Shown: in pieces, positions 7,655-15,837 of the stretch
How the letters are laid out: every line of letters starts with the position of its first letter
How positions within the stretch are numbered: position 1 is the stretch's first letter
Source of the DNA: Cytobacillus dafuensis
GTDB lineage: Bacteria; Bacillota; Bacilli; Bacillales; Cytobacillaceae
Assembly (NCBI RefSeq): GCF_007995155.1
Contig: NZ_CP042593.1
Location: 3,948,001-4,012,000 of the forward strand
Length of the DNA: 64,000 bases
Direction of reading: 5' to 3'
Position numbers and translations under genes: made by a program
The notes under the pieces: generated by a model
What the model was told of the DNA's origin: nothing
Databases searched by the model: none
The model's input: the letters and a program-made list of their open reading frames with translations, nothing else

Positions 7655-9128
7655 CTTTTTGATACTGCCGATACTTATTCCTTTTCTGACAGGGATCCTT
7701 TTAATCTTCTTTGCCAAAAACGTTTCACTTTCACGTTGGATTGCTGGTATCTCAAGCTTCATTACGATCATTGTTTCTGCATTGCTCGTTCAAAAAGTTA
7801 GAGTCGATGGAATCCAAACACTTGATGTATCCAGCTGGCAAGCTCCTTTTGGGATTACCTTAGTGTCGGACATGCTTTCTGCTTTACTTGTTTTAACAAC
7901 AAGCATCATTCTTTTTACTTGTGTCATTTTTTCATTTAAAACCATTTCAAAAGAGCAAGAGAGATTTTACTATTATTCAGCAATGAACTTCCTGGCTGTT
8001 GGGGTTATTGGTGCTTTTACAACTGGTGATATTTTCAACCTATTTGTATTTTTTGAGGTTTTACTCATGTCCTCCTATGTTTTACTTGTTCATGGAGGAT
8101 CAAAAATTCAATTAAGGGAGTCGCTTAAATACATTTTAGTGAATGTTATTTCTTCTGCTCTTTTTGTTATTACAGTTGCCTATTTATATTCAGTTGTTGG
8201 AACTCTGAATATGGCACATATTTCCGTTCGGTTAAGTGAAATTGGCGAATCAGGCATCGTTACGGTTATTGCTGTGTTATTTTTAATCGTATTCGGATTA
8301 AAGGGCGCTATTTTTCCATTATATTTTTGGATGCCGGGCTCCTATTATGCCCCACCTGCTCCAATTTTGGCATTGTTTGGAGCGTTGCTGACCAAAGTAG
8401 GTGTGTATTCCATTATGCGAACATACACTTTATTTTTCTTAGATGATAAAGACTATACTCATCAGCTTCTTGGTATTCTAGCCATAATAACCATTATTGT
8501 TGGTGTCATTGGTGCGATTGCTTATTCAAATATTAAAAAAATTGTCATCTATAATATTATTGTGGCAGTTGGAGTTATTTTATTCGGTGTCGCCATTATG
8601 ACCCCTGAATCATTAACTGGTTCCGTGAGCTACCTCATCCATGACATGATCATAAAGGCTGCACTCTTCCTGCTAATCGGGATTGTTATTGCCATTACCG
8701 GAACAAGTGACCTAAGGAAAATTAGCGGATTGATCAAACGTTATCCTGGCCTTGGCTGGACATTTTTTATCGCTGCATTAGCATTAGCGGGAATTCCTCC
8801 GTTAAGTGGATTTATCGGCAAGCTTTTAATTGTTCAAGAAGGATTCAAGGAAGAGCATTATTGGGGAGCAGGTATTGTTTTAATGTCGAGCCTTCTCGTA
8901 TTGTTTTCCATCATGAAAATATTTATTAAAGGGTTTTGGGGTACTCCACAGGCCTATAAGGAAGAAGAGGCTGTTCCAGTGCGTAAGCTATTAGTTGCAC
9001 CGGTTATCCTCGTAATCATTTCTGTCCTTTATGGAGCTGGATCAGAATTTGTACTACCATATATCTCACAGGCTGCAGAAACACTTAGTAACCCAAGTAT
9101 CTACATTGAAGCAGTCTTAAAGGAGTAG
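7647..9128 (+). CDS. mrpD: Mrp Na+/H+ antiporter subunit D (NuoN/M-like)
   Basis: A 493-residue antiporter-like subunit homologous to NuoM/NuoN, with around 14 membrane segments. The conserved glutamate of F-V-F-F-E-V near residue 137 and the lysine of F-G-L-K-G-A near residue 219, both needed for proton translocation in this family, are visible. The discontinuous-helix region A-G-I-P-P-L-S-G-F is present near 375-385. It works with MrpA as one of the two ion-translocating units. The ATG at 7647 lies inside the end of mrpC, and the stop abuts the ribosome-binding site of mrpE. Confidence 0.95.
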   Translation: MINFLILPILIPFLTGILLIFFAKNVSLSRWIAGISSFITIIVSALLVQKVRVDGIQTLDVSSWQAPFGITLVSDMLSALLVLTTSIILFTCVIFSFKTISKEQERFYYYSAMNFLAVGVIGAFTTGDIFNLFVFFEVLLMSSYVLLVHGGSKIQLRESLKYILVNVISSALFVITVAYLYSVVGTLNMAHISVRLSEIGESGIVTVIAVLFLIVFGLKGAIFPLYFWMPGSYYAPPAPILALFGALLTKVGVYSIMRTYTLFFLDDKDYTHQLLGILAIITIIVGVIGAIAYSNIKKIVIYNIIVAVGVILFGVAIMTPESLTGSVSYLIHDMIIKAALFLLIGIVIAITGTSDLRKISGLIKRYPGLGWTFFIAALALAGIPPLSGFIGKLLIVQEGFKEEHYWGAGIVLMSSLLVLFSIMKIFIKGFWGTPQAYKEEEAVPVRKLLVAPVILVIISVLYGAGSEFVLPYISQAAETLSNPSIYIEAVLKE

Positions 9129-9133
9129 TGAGT

Positions 9134-9610
9134 ATGGCATTTCAAATATTGTTAAATGTATTTCTCGGGTTTTTATGGATGTTTTTCACGGTGTCATACG
9201 AACCAGTTACATTTTTAAAGGGATATTTTCTCGGGCTAGTTATAATTTTTTCTTTCAGAAGATTTTTTCAGTCCCGCTTTTACCTTTTAAGAGTGATAGC
9301 TGCTATTAATCTCGTTCTCCTCTTCATTAAAGAGCTAATCCTCTCGAATATTTCGGTAATCAAGCTTGTATTGAAACCAAAGCTCGATATTCGACCTGGC
9401 ATTTTTGCTTTGCCAACTGTGCTAGAGAAGGATTGGGAAATAACGATCTTAGCAAACTTAATCACGTTGACACCAGGAACACTTGTTGTTGATGTATCAG
9501 AGGATAATAAGCTTCTATATATTCACGCAATTGATATTGATGATGTAGAGGATGCGATAATAGCGATAAAGGATTCATTCGAAAAAGCCATAATGGAGGT
9601 GAGCCGATAA
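9134..9610 (+). CDS. mrpE: Mrp Na+/H+ antiporter subunit E
   Basis: A 158-residue subunit with two or three N-terminal membrane segments (residues 5-80) and a C-terminal cytoplasmic domain containing the family signature L-I-T-L-T-P-G-T-L near residue 107. Mrp complexes need MrpE for assembly and full activity. The ATG at 9134 is preferred over the in-frame GTG at 9128 because AAAGGAG at 9119-9125 is then at normal spacing and the length equals that of B. subtilis MrpE. The stop overlaps the mrpF ATG by one base. Confidence 0.93.
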   Translation: MAFQILLNVFLGFLWMFFTVSYEPVTFLKGYFLGLVIIFSFRRFFQSRFYLLRVIAAINLVLLFIKELILSNISVIKLVLKPKLDIRPGIFALPTVLEKDWEITILANLITLTPGTLVVDVSEDNKLLYIHAIDIDDVEDAIIAIKDSFEKAIMEVSR

Positions 9611-9894
9611 TGATTGAAACAGTCGTACTTATAGCCATATTTGCTATATCGGTTGCGATACTTGCCTTATTATATCGGGTCATTAAAGGACCTTCCATTC
9701 CAGATCGAGTGGTTGCCCTAGATGCTATTGGCATCAACCTAATTGCTATCGTTGCTTTAACGTCGATATTACTAAAAACAAACGCATTTTTAGTGATTAT
9801 TTTGCTTCTCGGAATTCTCTCATTTATCGGCACAGTTGCCTTCTCCAAATATTTGGAAAAGGGGGTTATTTTTGATCATGATCGGGATAATTAA
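9610..9894 (+). CDS. mrpF: Mrp Na+/H+ antiporter subunit F
   Basis: A 94-residue protein with three membrane segments and the conserved G-P-S-I-P-D-R-V-V-A-L-D motif near residues 27-38, whose Asp residues are conserved in MrpF. It belongs to the small-subunit part of the antiporter. It is coupled at both ends: its ATG overlaps the mrpE stop, and the mrpG start lies inside its 3' end. Confidence 0.94.
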   Translation: MIETVVLIAIFAISVAILALLYRVIKGPSIPDRVVALDAIGINLIAIVALTSILLKTNAFLVIILLLGILSFIGTVAFSKYLEKGVIFDHDRDN

Positions 9895-10234
9895 TATAAT
9901 CATTGTTCTATTTATCATTATTGGAGCATTTTTAAGCCTTGTAGCTGCCTTTGGAGTCCTTAAATTCCCTGACGTTTATACAAGAAACCATGCTGCATCT
10001 AAATCAGCCACCTTAGGGGTCATGTCGATATTACTTGGGACTTTTCTTTACTTTTATGTTGAGAAAGGGCATTTCGACTCTAGCGTTCTACTCGGAATTG
10101 TCTTTATCTTTATAACCTCACCAGTTGCAGGCCACCTCATTAGCCGCGCTGCCTACAACTCTGGTGTTAAGCTTTGGAATAAAAGTGTCCAGGACGATTT
10201 GAAATTAGCAGCAAAGAGTAAAAAGAAAAATTAA
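9878..10234 (+). CDS. mrpG: Mrp Na+/H+ antiporter subunit G
   Basis: A 118-residue final subunit with three membrane segments and the family pattern F-P-D-V-Y-T-R-N-H-A-A-S-K-S-A near residues 30-44. The start at 9878 is preferred. The longer frame from 9836 lies wholly inside mrpF and lacks a ribosome-binding site, while AAAAGGGGG at 9857-9865 precedes 9878; a TTG at 9872 in the same frame is an alternative. The Lys-rich C-terminus is typical. The operon ends at the hairpin at 10251-10326. Confidence 0.93.
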   Translation: MIGIINIIIVLFIIIGAFLSLVAAFGVLKFPDVYTRNHAASKSATLGVMSILLGTFLYFYVEKGHFDSSVLLGIVFIFITSPVAGHLISRAAYNSGVKLWNKSVQDDLKLAAKSKKKN

Positions 10235-10250
10235 TCAAATGATTATCTAT

Positions 10251-10326
10251 GCCTGTGAGGTATGCAGAAAAAGTCTGATCCTTCTATTGAATGACTTTTT
10301 GATTGGCATGCCCCTCAGGCTTTTTC
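10251..10326 (+). terminator. Terminator of the mrp operon
   Basis: A long interrupted stem: GCCTGTGAGGTATGC pairs with GCATGCCCCTCAGGC and, inside it, AAAAAGTC pairs with GACTTTTT. It is followed by T-rich sequence, 16 bases after the mrpG stop. Confidence 0.8.
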
Positions 10327-10454
10327 TCTTTGACCGATATAATGAAAAAGTGACTGATATATCGTTTAAAAAGAAACAATTAATCTTTCTTTTGCGATAT
10401 TTTTAGCAAATACTTAATTTTTTTGCTCGTTCATACACTTATTATTTCCTAATA

Positions 10455-10496
10455 GCAAAAAAGGACTGCTCCCTTTTACAATCAGAACCAGTCCTT
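10455..10496 (-). terminator. Ancestral terminator of the yuxO-like gene, now displaced
   Basis: AAGGACTG / CAGTCCTT with a T run on the minus-strand side. It would have followed the thioesterase stop codon almost directly, but the MITE at 10511-10759 now separates them. Confidence 0.7.
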
Positions 10497-10510
10497 CCTA
10501 TTTTTTATTT

Positions 10511-10759
10511 AGGCTATGTTTAATTTCCTTGTTGATTTCCGCTGCAAGCACTCGCTTTCCGCGGGCGGTCCGGAAGCCTCCTCGTCGCTATCGCTCCTGC
10601 GGGGTCTTCCTATGACTCGCTTTTCCCGCAGGAAGTTGAATAATCTTCCACGAATAAACACCGCACGAAGGAAATGCGAATGCATTTTCGAGGATCTCGC
10701 GCCTTCCGCTCCAATCAACAACAAAATAGCATTTTCAACACTGAGCTTTAGCACAGCCT
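10511..10759. mobile_element. MITE-like element with AGGCTRTG terminal inverted repeats
   Basis: A 249-bp non-coding element. Its ends are inverted repeats: AGGCTATG...TTGTTGATT at the left, matched by the reverse complement of AATCAACAA...CACAGCCT at the right. ATTT on each side is consistent with a 4-bp target duplication. The interior is GC-rich with further foldbacks around the CTCGCTTTCCGCGGG segment. No transposase is encoded; ORFs on both strands across it are artefacts. Elements of this look occur in many Bacillus genomes, but no comparison was run. Confidence 0.75.
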
Positions 10760-11141
10760 ATTTAATTTTTAGTACAGCCATCGTACATCTTGATACACAG
10801 ATTAATTTCTCTTCTTCATCCACAATCTTTATATCCCATACCATTGTTGTTCTCCCTTGATGAAGCACAGTTGCAATTGCAGTAACCATGCCATCCCGTT
10901 TTCCTCTAATATGGTTGGCATTTATCTCAAGTCCTGCAACCGATTCCTTTTCTTTATCGACCAGCTCGTAAGCACCAATACTTGCAACTGTTTCTGCTAG
11001 TGCAACTGATGCTCCTCCGTGCAATAGGCCAAATGGCTGCCGAGTCTGTTCATCTACAGGCATTGTCGCAATGACCTTACCTTTTTCAAGTGAAATAATC
11101 TCCATCCCAAGAGCTTCGATAAGTGTATTTTTTAAGTTCAA
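10758..11141 (-). CDS. yuxO: Hotdog-fold thioesterase (YuxO/MenI type)
   Basis: A 127-residue single-domain hotdog thioesterase of the PaaI family. The characteristic L-L-H-G-G segment near residue 40 and the following A-L-A-E-T-V-A-S helix carry the catalytic His/Glu region. In B. subtilis the yuxO product lies next to mrp and is linked to hydrolysis of 1,4-dihydroxy-2-naphthoyl-CoA in menaquinone synthesis; that function is transferred by similarity and position. The stop codon straddles the right end of the MITE: its T is chromosomal and its A-G come from the element. Removing the element and one ATTT copy restores a TAA at the same codon, so the protein is unaltered. Confidence 0.85.
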   Translation of the reverse strand: MNLKNTLIEALGMEIISLEKGKVIATMPVDEQTRQPFGLLHGGASVALAETVASIGAYELVDKEKESVAGLEINANHIRGKRDGMVTAIATVLHQGRTTMVWDIKIVDEEEKLICVSRCTMAVLKIK

Positions 11142-11290
11142 TTCCGTTTTCCCCTTTCTACGTTATTAATCCTACTATAACAGAGTTCTAACCCATTAAT
11201 ATAGTGTAGATCCAACACACAGAAAGCCCACTTTGCATACAATAAAATCATGTTAAAAGAAATTAATTTAGAAAGGGGATTATTTCCTTG

Positions 11291-11677
11291 ATGCCCCATT
11301 ATTATTACCAAAACTATCAACAACATTATAATGATTCTTATGATCCTTACTTTCCTTATTATCAGCAATTAAGCTATCGGCAATATCCTCCAATTGATCC
11401 GGGGAAGTTTATGGTTTCTGCGAAAAACATGAAAAACCTCATGAATGATGCAAGCCTATTATTAGCAAAAATGGCTGGTTCAAGACGCTTTTCATTAGAA
11501 TTAATGAGTTCGGCACAAGCAGCCGACCAAAAAAAAATCGAAAATATGATTAAATCAACAGGAGTAGTCCTAGTCCCTGACGTTAAGTATACTCCTGATG
11601 GTCTTATCCTAACTTTTGAATCAGGTGATAAATACCAAGAATGCTGTAGTTTAAAATTAAATTTAAGATGGCAATAA
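11291..11677 (+). CDS. Small Tyr/Gln-rich hypothetical protein, possibly spore-associated (YuzC-like position)
   Basis: About 128 residues. The first 35 are very rich in Tyr, Gln, Pro and Asn, as in many spore-coat or exosporium proteins. The rest (residues 38-128) is a compact alpha/beta-looking segment with Lys-rich helices and a C-terminal hydrophobic strand pattern containing two adjacent cysteines. AGAAAGGGG at 11271-11279 precedes two possible starts, TTG at 11288 and ATG at 11291; ATG is taken. The position beside yuxO agrees with the B. subtilis small sporulation gene yuzC, but I cannot confirm the homology by eye. The intergenic repeats begin directly after the stop codon. Confidence 0.6.
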   Translation: MPHYYYQNYQQHYNDSYDPYFPYYQQLSYRQYPPIDPGKFMVSAKNMKNLMNDASLLLAKMAGSRRFSLELMSSAQAADQKKIENMIKSTGVVLVPDVKYTPDGLILTFESGDKYQECCSLKLNLRWQ

Positions 11678-11866
11678 GAAAAGCGGAAGCGCCTCCACAG
11701 TGGAACCTCGACTAAATACCGCCACATCCCTGTGGCGAACGTCGATGTCAGCACATCCTGTGCAAGTCCGACAAGCATAAAACGAGCCGGCATAAAGGTT
11801 GCTCTTTAACCTTTGTGACGGATTGGCTTATGACCTCGAGCCGATGGCGCCTGGAGCTAGACAAAT
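11678..11866. repeat. Intergenic hairpin repeat, copy A (AAAAGCGNAAGCGCC family)
   Basis: The repeat starts with GAAAAGCGGAAGCGCC. It contains GACAAGCATAA paired with TTATGAC, and a central foldback around GGTTGCTCTTTAACC, and ends GGCGCCTGGAGCTAGACAA. This copy also carries a double mini-hairpin module at 11721-11763, inserted in its left part. Other copies are at 11869-11992, 29658-29850 and 31254-31505. Confidence 0.8.
11721..11763. repeat. Double mini-hairpin module inside repeat copy A
   Basis: GCCAC/GTGGC closing a six-base loop and GCAC/GTGC closing ATCCT, 14 nt apart. It is the reverse orientation of the AGGA-loop modules seen in the two-hairpin elements. Confidence 0.65.
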
Positions 11867-11868
11867 AG

Positions 11869-11992
11869 AAAAGCGGAAGCGCCTCGTTCAGCCCCGACAA
11901 GCATAAGGCAGGGCGGTGAGAAGGTTGTTCTTTAACCTTCTTGCCGGCATGACTTATGACCTCGAGGGGCTAGGTGCTAGAGTTAGACAAAT
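11869..11992. repeat. Intergenic hairpin repeat, copy B (no mini-hairpin module)
   Basis: The shortest copy: GAAAAGCGGAAGCGCC start, GACAAGCATAA / TTATGAC stem, GAAGGTTGTTC / TTAACCTTC inner hairpin and AGTTAGACAA end. It lacks the double mini-hairpin module, which shows that the module is dispensable for the core. Confidence 0.8.
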
Positions 11993-11999
11993 AAAAAAG

Positions 12000-12051
12000 C
12001 AGCCAACAGATTTTATGACGATCACTCAATATGTCATAAAATCTGTTGGCT
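12000..12051 (-). terminator. Terminator of the small Gly/Pro/Tyr-rich gene
   Basis: Perfect 19-bp arms (AGCCAACAGATTTTATGAC and its complement), followed on the minus strand by a T run. Confidence 0.85.
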
Positions 12052-12090
12052 CTTTGTTAAATTATTCTTCTACAAAAATCTACAATAGAT

Positions 12091-12315
12091 TTAATAAAAC
12101 GGTTGTCCATAACCGTATGGACCAAACCCGGGTCCATATGGAGAATATGGTGGAAAAGCCGGATAAGGATACGGATATGGGACTGGAAATGGGCGAGCAA
12201 ACAGGGCACTTCCAACAGCCCCTCCAAGTAAGCCGCCAAATAAACCACCTAAAAATGGAGCACCGAAAAAGAATCTCTCATCTCCAGGATGGGGTCTTCC
12301 TCTGTAATAATACAT
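12091..12315 (-). CDS. Small Gly/Pro/Tyr-rich protein, possible spore coat component
   Basis: A 74-residue protein. Its N-terminal part is charged (R-G-R-P-H-P-G-D-E-R), followed by a Gly/Leu/Phe-rich hydrophobic stretch (residues 20-42) and a tail of repeated Pro-Tyr and Gly-Tyr steps. Such composition is common in Bacillus spore coat or crust proteins; no specific family is claimed. The ATG at 12315 is preferred because AGGAGG lies nine bases upstream; the longer TTG start would overlap that site. It is a single gene with its own strong terminator. Plus-strand frames across it are shadows caused by the biased codons. Confidence 0.65.
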   Translation of the reverse strand: MYYYRGRPHPGDERFFFGAPFLGGLFGGLLGGAVGSALFARPFPVPYPYPYPAFPPYSPYGPGFGPYGYGQPFY

Positions 12316-12429
12316 AATGAGCAACCTCCTAATATTTTGCCTACACTACTTCATATGCAATTTCGGGAGGTTTTGAGTGGGCTTACAGTAGAAATACCAT
12401 TTCCAACCAAATTACATTGATAGCCAAAA

Positions 12430-13011
12430 TCACTTCGGAACCAAAATGTCGTCAATGATTCCGTATTCCTTTGCTTCTTCTGCATTCATAAAGTAGTCGC
12501 GGTCTGAATCTTTGGATACTTTTTCTACAGGCTGTCCAGTGCGTTCAGAGATAATTTGATTAATATGATCTTTAAGTTTTAAAATACGGCGTGCGGAGAT
12601 TTCAATTTCTGTTGCTTGCCCGCGCACTCCTCCAAGGGGCTGGTGGATCATAATCTCACTATTCGGTAACGCATAACGCTTTCCCTTCGTTCCAGCAAGA
12701 AGAAGCATTGCTCCAAATGATGCAGCCATCCCCGTACATATTGTTCTCACGTCAGGCTTTATAAATTGCATTGTATCGAAGATTGCAAATCCAGCCGAAG
12801 TGGAGCCACCAGGGCTATTGATATACAGTGAGATATCTTTATCAGGGTCTTCAGCAGCTAAAAATAATAATTGTGCAACCACATTATTTGCCAGATGATC
12901 ATTAATTTCATCCCCAATCATGATGATACGATCTTTCAATAGACGAGAGTAAATATCATACGAACGTTCACCACGGCCTGATTGTTCAATTACATAAGGT
13001 ATCGTATTCAT
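12430..13011 (-). CDS. clpP: ATP-dependent Clp protease proteolytic subunit, probable second ClpP paralogue
   Basis: A 193-residue ClpP serine peptidase forming the proteolytic barrel that works with Clp ATPases in the cytoplasm. The catalytic triad is complete: Ser98 in G-M-A-A-S, His123 in I-M-I-H-Q-P and Asp172 in the D-R-D segment, all at standard ClpP numbers. Relative to B. subtilis ClpP the active-site neighbourhood is slightly different (M-A-A-S-F-G-A-M) and the C-terminus is shorter. The gene also sits 30 bp behind a sigma-factor gene, not in the usual clpP context. I infer an accessory paralogue, not the housekeeping copy; only the rest of the genome can prove this. AGGAGG precedes the ATG. 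Confidence 0.9.
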   Translation of the reverse strand: MNTIPYVIEQSGRGERSYDIYSRLLKDRIIMIGDEINDHLANNVVAQLLFLAAEDPDKDISLYINSPGGSTSAGFAIFDTMQFIKPDVRTICTGMAASFGAMLLLAGTKGKRYALPNSEIMIHQPLGGVRGQATEIEISARRILKLKDHINQIISERTGQPVEKVSKDSDRDYFMNAEEAKEYGIIDDILVPK

Positions 13012-13041
13012 ACTGATTTCCTCCTCTTCGTTTTAACAAGG

Positions 13042-13740
13042 CTATGCTGCCATAGAGAAGGTGGTTGAAGGAGTAAATGGACTTTTTGTTGTTCGCATAT
13101 CAAGCTGAATTGCTTGAGCTTTTCTTGCTAGAGAGCTAATAACCGGGAGCATTTTTAACAAGCGAGAAGGATCCTGTGTCCTTAATGATTCGTAGAAGAG
13201 CTCAGTTAACAAGACACGCTCTTCCTCACTCCAAAAAGGTCCTACATCAAAGGAATCATCTTGTATGAGCCTCTTTTTCGCTCGGTACAGGTTGCTTTTC
13301 ACAGCTGTTTCTGAAATGCCTATCAATTCGGCTATTTCACTCGTTTTATAATGAAATGCCTCTTTTAAGGTGAAAATTACTGCTTGTTTCGGTGTGAATT
13401 GCTGTGTTAATTTTTCAACTGTTTCTATAAGGCTCTTATCTTCAAATGTGCTTAAAGCAGGAGATTCCTCAATGGTTTCATACTTTCGTTTACGAACTGT
13501 ATCTATCCAATGATGATAGGCAATTTTATTTAATAAAGCAGCATTTATTTTATTGTTACTTTGATAATGCTGAATTGCTTTTAAAATCGTTTCTTGAGCG
13601 ATATCTTCTCCATCCCATTTATTTTTGGAAAGAAAGCGGCAATATCGCTGTAGCCCAGGATACAATTCAATAAATACATTCTCATTTGATTCCTCGCTCT
13701 GCTTGCTCCCTTTACTAAGCTTACTGAACATTTCCTTCAC
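13042..13740 (-). CDS. ECF-like RNA polymerase sigma factor with C-terminal extension
   Basis: A 232-residue sigma-70 family protein. Region 2 lies at about residues 20-85, including the W-D-G-E-D-I-A-Q-E-T segment typical of region 2.2-2.3. Region 4 lies at about 105-160, with a helix-turn-helix around T-S-E-I-A-E-L-I-G-I-S. Roughly 65 extra residues follow region 4, unusual for a minimal ECF sigma factor; they might have a regulatory role, as in extended ECF groups, but I recognise no domain. No anti-sigma gene is adjacent. The downstream clpP starts 30 bp away and is probably co-transcribed. AAAGGAG lies upstream of the ATG. Confidence 0.8.
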   Translation of the reverse strand: MKEMFSKLSKGSKQSEESNENVFIELYPGLQRYCRFLSKNKWDGEDIAQETILKAIQHYQSNNKINAALLNKIAYHHWIDTVRKRKYETIEESPALSTFEDKSLIETVEKLTQQFTPKQAVIFTLKEAFHYKTSEIAELIGISETAVKSNLYRAKKRLIQDDSFDVGPFWSEEERVLLTELFYESLRTQDPSRLLKMLPVISSLARKAQAIQLDMRTTKSPFTPSTTFSMAA

Positions 13741-13884
13741 TCCTTTAACACCTTCCTATTTGTAAAACGAAGCAGAAGTCCAAAAAGATACGGGGTAAAA
13801 TGATTTATTAATATTTTTATTTCAAAAAATTTATTCTGTTCTTTATAATTTTACCGATTAAACAAGTTTATTTATACACTAGCC

Positions 13885-13924
13885 AAAAAAACTAAGGCCT
13901 TTTTTCAATGGCCTTAGTTTTTCT
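13885..13924. terminator. Terminator downstream of proS
   Basis: AAAACTAAGGCC / GGCCTTAGTTTT with T tracts on both sides. It serves proS on the minus strand. Confidence 0.8.
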
Positions 13925-13987
13925 TAAAAGATGTTTATATATATCAAAATCACTTAAACAATTTAAACAAATTAAACTTTCCTTTTT

Positions 13988-15418
13988 TTAGTAAGCTTTA
14001 GCCCAATAAACTAGCTGATCTGCTTCGCGGCCACAGCAAACACATTCTCTCGAAATAGAATCTTGTTCAAATGGAATACATCTAGATGTTGCACTTGTTT
14101 CCTCTTTTATTTGATCCTCGCACTCTCTGTCCCCGCACCACATCGCTTTAACGAAACCTGTTTTATTCGTAAAAATATCTTTAAGTTCATCAAAAGTAGT
14201 AGCAGAATATGTTTTTTGTTCACGAAGCTCCTTCGCTTTAGCAAATAAATTACGTTGAATGTCATCTAATATGATTTCAATTTGGGATTCTAATTGGTCC
14301 ATACTGACAATGACCTTCTCCCCAGTATCACGTCTTGCTAAAATGACTTGCTTATTTTCAATATCCTTCGGCCCGACCTCTAATCGAAGCGGAACCCCTT
14401 TCATTTCATATTCATTGAATTTCCAGCCTGGCTTTTTATCGCTTGCATCGATATCCACACGCGCAATCGCGGATAACGATTCTTTTAATTGATAGGCAAA
14501 GTCTAAAACTCCTTCTTTATGCTGAGCAATTGGCACGATCATCACTTGAGTAGGAGCAGCTTTTGGTGGAATGACAAGACCTCTATCATCCCCGTGAACC
14601 ATGATCATGGCTCCAATGATACGAGTTGTGAATCCCCATGATGTTTGCTGTACATATTGGAGCTGCCCGTCTTTATCTGTAAATTGAATGCCAAAGGCTT
14701 TAGCAAATCCATCTCCTAAATGATGCGAAGTTCCTGATTGTAAAGCTTTTCCGTCATGCATTAAGCTTTCAATTGTATACGTAAACTTTGCACCAGCAAA
14801 CTTTTCTTTGTCTGTCTTTTGTCCTTTTACAACAGGGATAGCAAGAACATTCTCACAAACATCAGCATATACCTCTAGCATTTTCTTCGTTTCCTCATGT
14901 GCTTCCTCATCTGTTGCATGGCATGTATGTCCTTCCTGCCATAAAAACTCGAGCGTGCGTAGGAACGGTCTTGTTGTCTTTTCCCATCTCACGACATTTG
15001 CCCATTGATTATATAGCTTTGGCAGATCTCGGTAAGAGTGAATAATATTTTTATAATGCTCACAGAAAAGCACTTCAGAAGTAGGTCTGACACATAACCT
15101 CTCTGTCAGCTCCTCTGAACCCCCATGAGTAACCCATGCTACCTCAGGAGCAAAGCCCTCAATATGATCCTTTTCCTTCTGTAAAAGGCTTTCTGGAATA
15201 AATAGCGGCATATAAACATTTTCATGGCCAGTTGCTTTTATTCTATTATCCAATGCCGTTTTTATGTTTTCCCAAAGTGCATATCCATATGGACGGATGA
15301 TCATCGATCCGCGTACACTTGAGTAATCGATTAAATCTGCCTTTGTTACGACATCTGTATACCACTGGGCAAAATCATCATCCATTGCTGTAATATCTTT
15401 AACAAATTCTTTTCCCAT
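13988..15418 (-). CDS. proS: Prolyl-tRNA synthetase, archaeal/eukaryote-like short type
   Basis: A class II aminoacyl-tRNA synthetase that charges tRNA-Pro. At 476 residues it matches the short ProS form without the editing insertion; bacterial-type ProRS is about 565 residues. Class II motif 2 is visible around [11 protein letters not shown] and motif 3 around [12 protein letters not shown]. The anticodon-binding domain spans about residues 285-400. The C-terminal zinc-binding domain has Cys residues in the C-G-D-R-E-C and C-V-C-C-G segments, and the protein ends in Tyr as archaeal-type enzymes do. It is preceded by a T-box leader, so uncharged tRNA-Pro should induce it. Many Bacillus species carry this as a second ProRS. 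Confidence 0.93.
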   Translation of the reverse strand: MGKEFVKDITAMDDDFAQWYTDVVTKADLIDYSSVRGSMIIRPYGYALWENIKTALDNRIKATGHENVYMPLFIPESLLQKEKDHIEGFAPEVAWVTHGGSEELTERLCVRPTSEVLFCEHYKNIIHSYRDLPKLYNQWANVVRWEKTTRPFLRTLEFLWQEGHTCHATDEEAHEETKKMLEVYADVCENVLAIPVVKGQKTDKEKFAGAKFTYTIESLMHDGKALQSGTSHHLGDGFAKAFGIQFTDKDGQLQYVQQTSWGFTTRIIGAMIMVHGDDRGLVIPPKAAPTQVMIVPIAQHKEGVLDFAYQLKESLSAIARVDIDASDKKPGWKFNEYEMKGVPLRLEVGPKDIENKQVILARRDTGEKVIVSMDQLESQIEIILDDIQRNLFAKAKELREQKTYSATTFDELKDIFTNKTGFVKAMWCGDRECEDQIKEETSATSRCIPFEQDSISRECVCCGREADQLVYWAKAY

Positions 15419-15469
15419 TTTTCACACCCCAATTTTTATATGAAAATTTTTAAAAAAATAGCTATAAAA

Positions 15470-15695
15470 AAAGCCCTGCTCAAAATTAGGGACCAAAGTA
15501 TGGCGGTACCACCCTAATTTAAAGCAAAGGCTTTACACTCGAATCATGATAACGGATATGGACCCGCTTGTATCTTCAGTAAAACATCCGATACAGAACT
15601 CAGAGGCAGGTTCAAGCGGCTGTTTATAGAAGCCTTTCAGCAGATGGCCTCCTCTCTAAGATAAACAAGTTTCACTTTACTAATCCTCATCAATG
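15470..15695 (-). promoter_or_regulatory. T-box leader of proS
   Basis: Read on the minus strand, the conserved T-box AGGGTGGTACCGC lies at 15515-15503. It is part of an antiterminator that competes with a terminator hairpin (AAATTAGGG / CCCTAATTT, 15520-15483) followed by T. Stem I begins near GATGAGGATTAGTAAAG (15691-15675) and an AGAGAGGAGG segment follows. Two CCU proline triplets occur in the probable specifier region (complement of 15604-15606 and 15608-15610). This fills most of the 419-bp gap between proS and ald. Confidence 0.93.
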
Positions 15696-15837
15696 TTTAA
15701 ACTATTTTTGGAAAATTATATACATATTTATTTGTCATGTCAAATACAATTTGTAAATTTCTCTTCTACCATTTGGTTAAAGAGTCGTCTATTGAAATTA
15801 TTATTTGCTTTTGTTAAATAAACATGCTGTTCTAGAA

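Noticed and set aside
10509..10860. Overlapping ORFs on both strands near 10.5-10.8 kb
   Set aside because: They translate the MITE and run into the thioesterase gene in the wrong frame or strand.
11916..12317. Plus-strand ORF over the small Gly/Pro/Tyr-rich gene
   Set aside because: It starts in a repeat and crosses a terminator. The minus-strand frame has AGGAGG, sensible composition and its own terminator.
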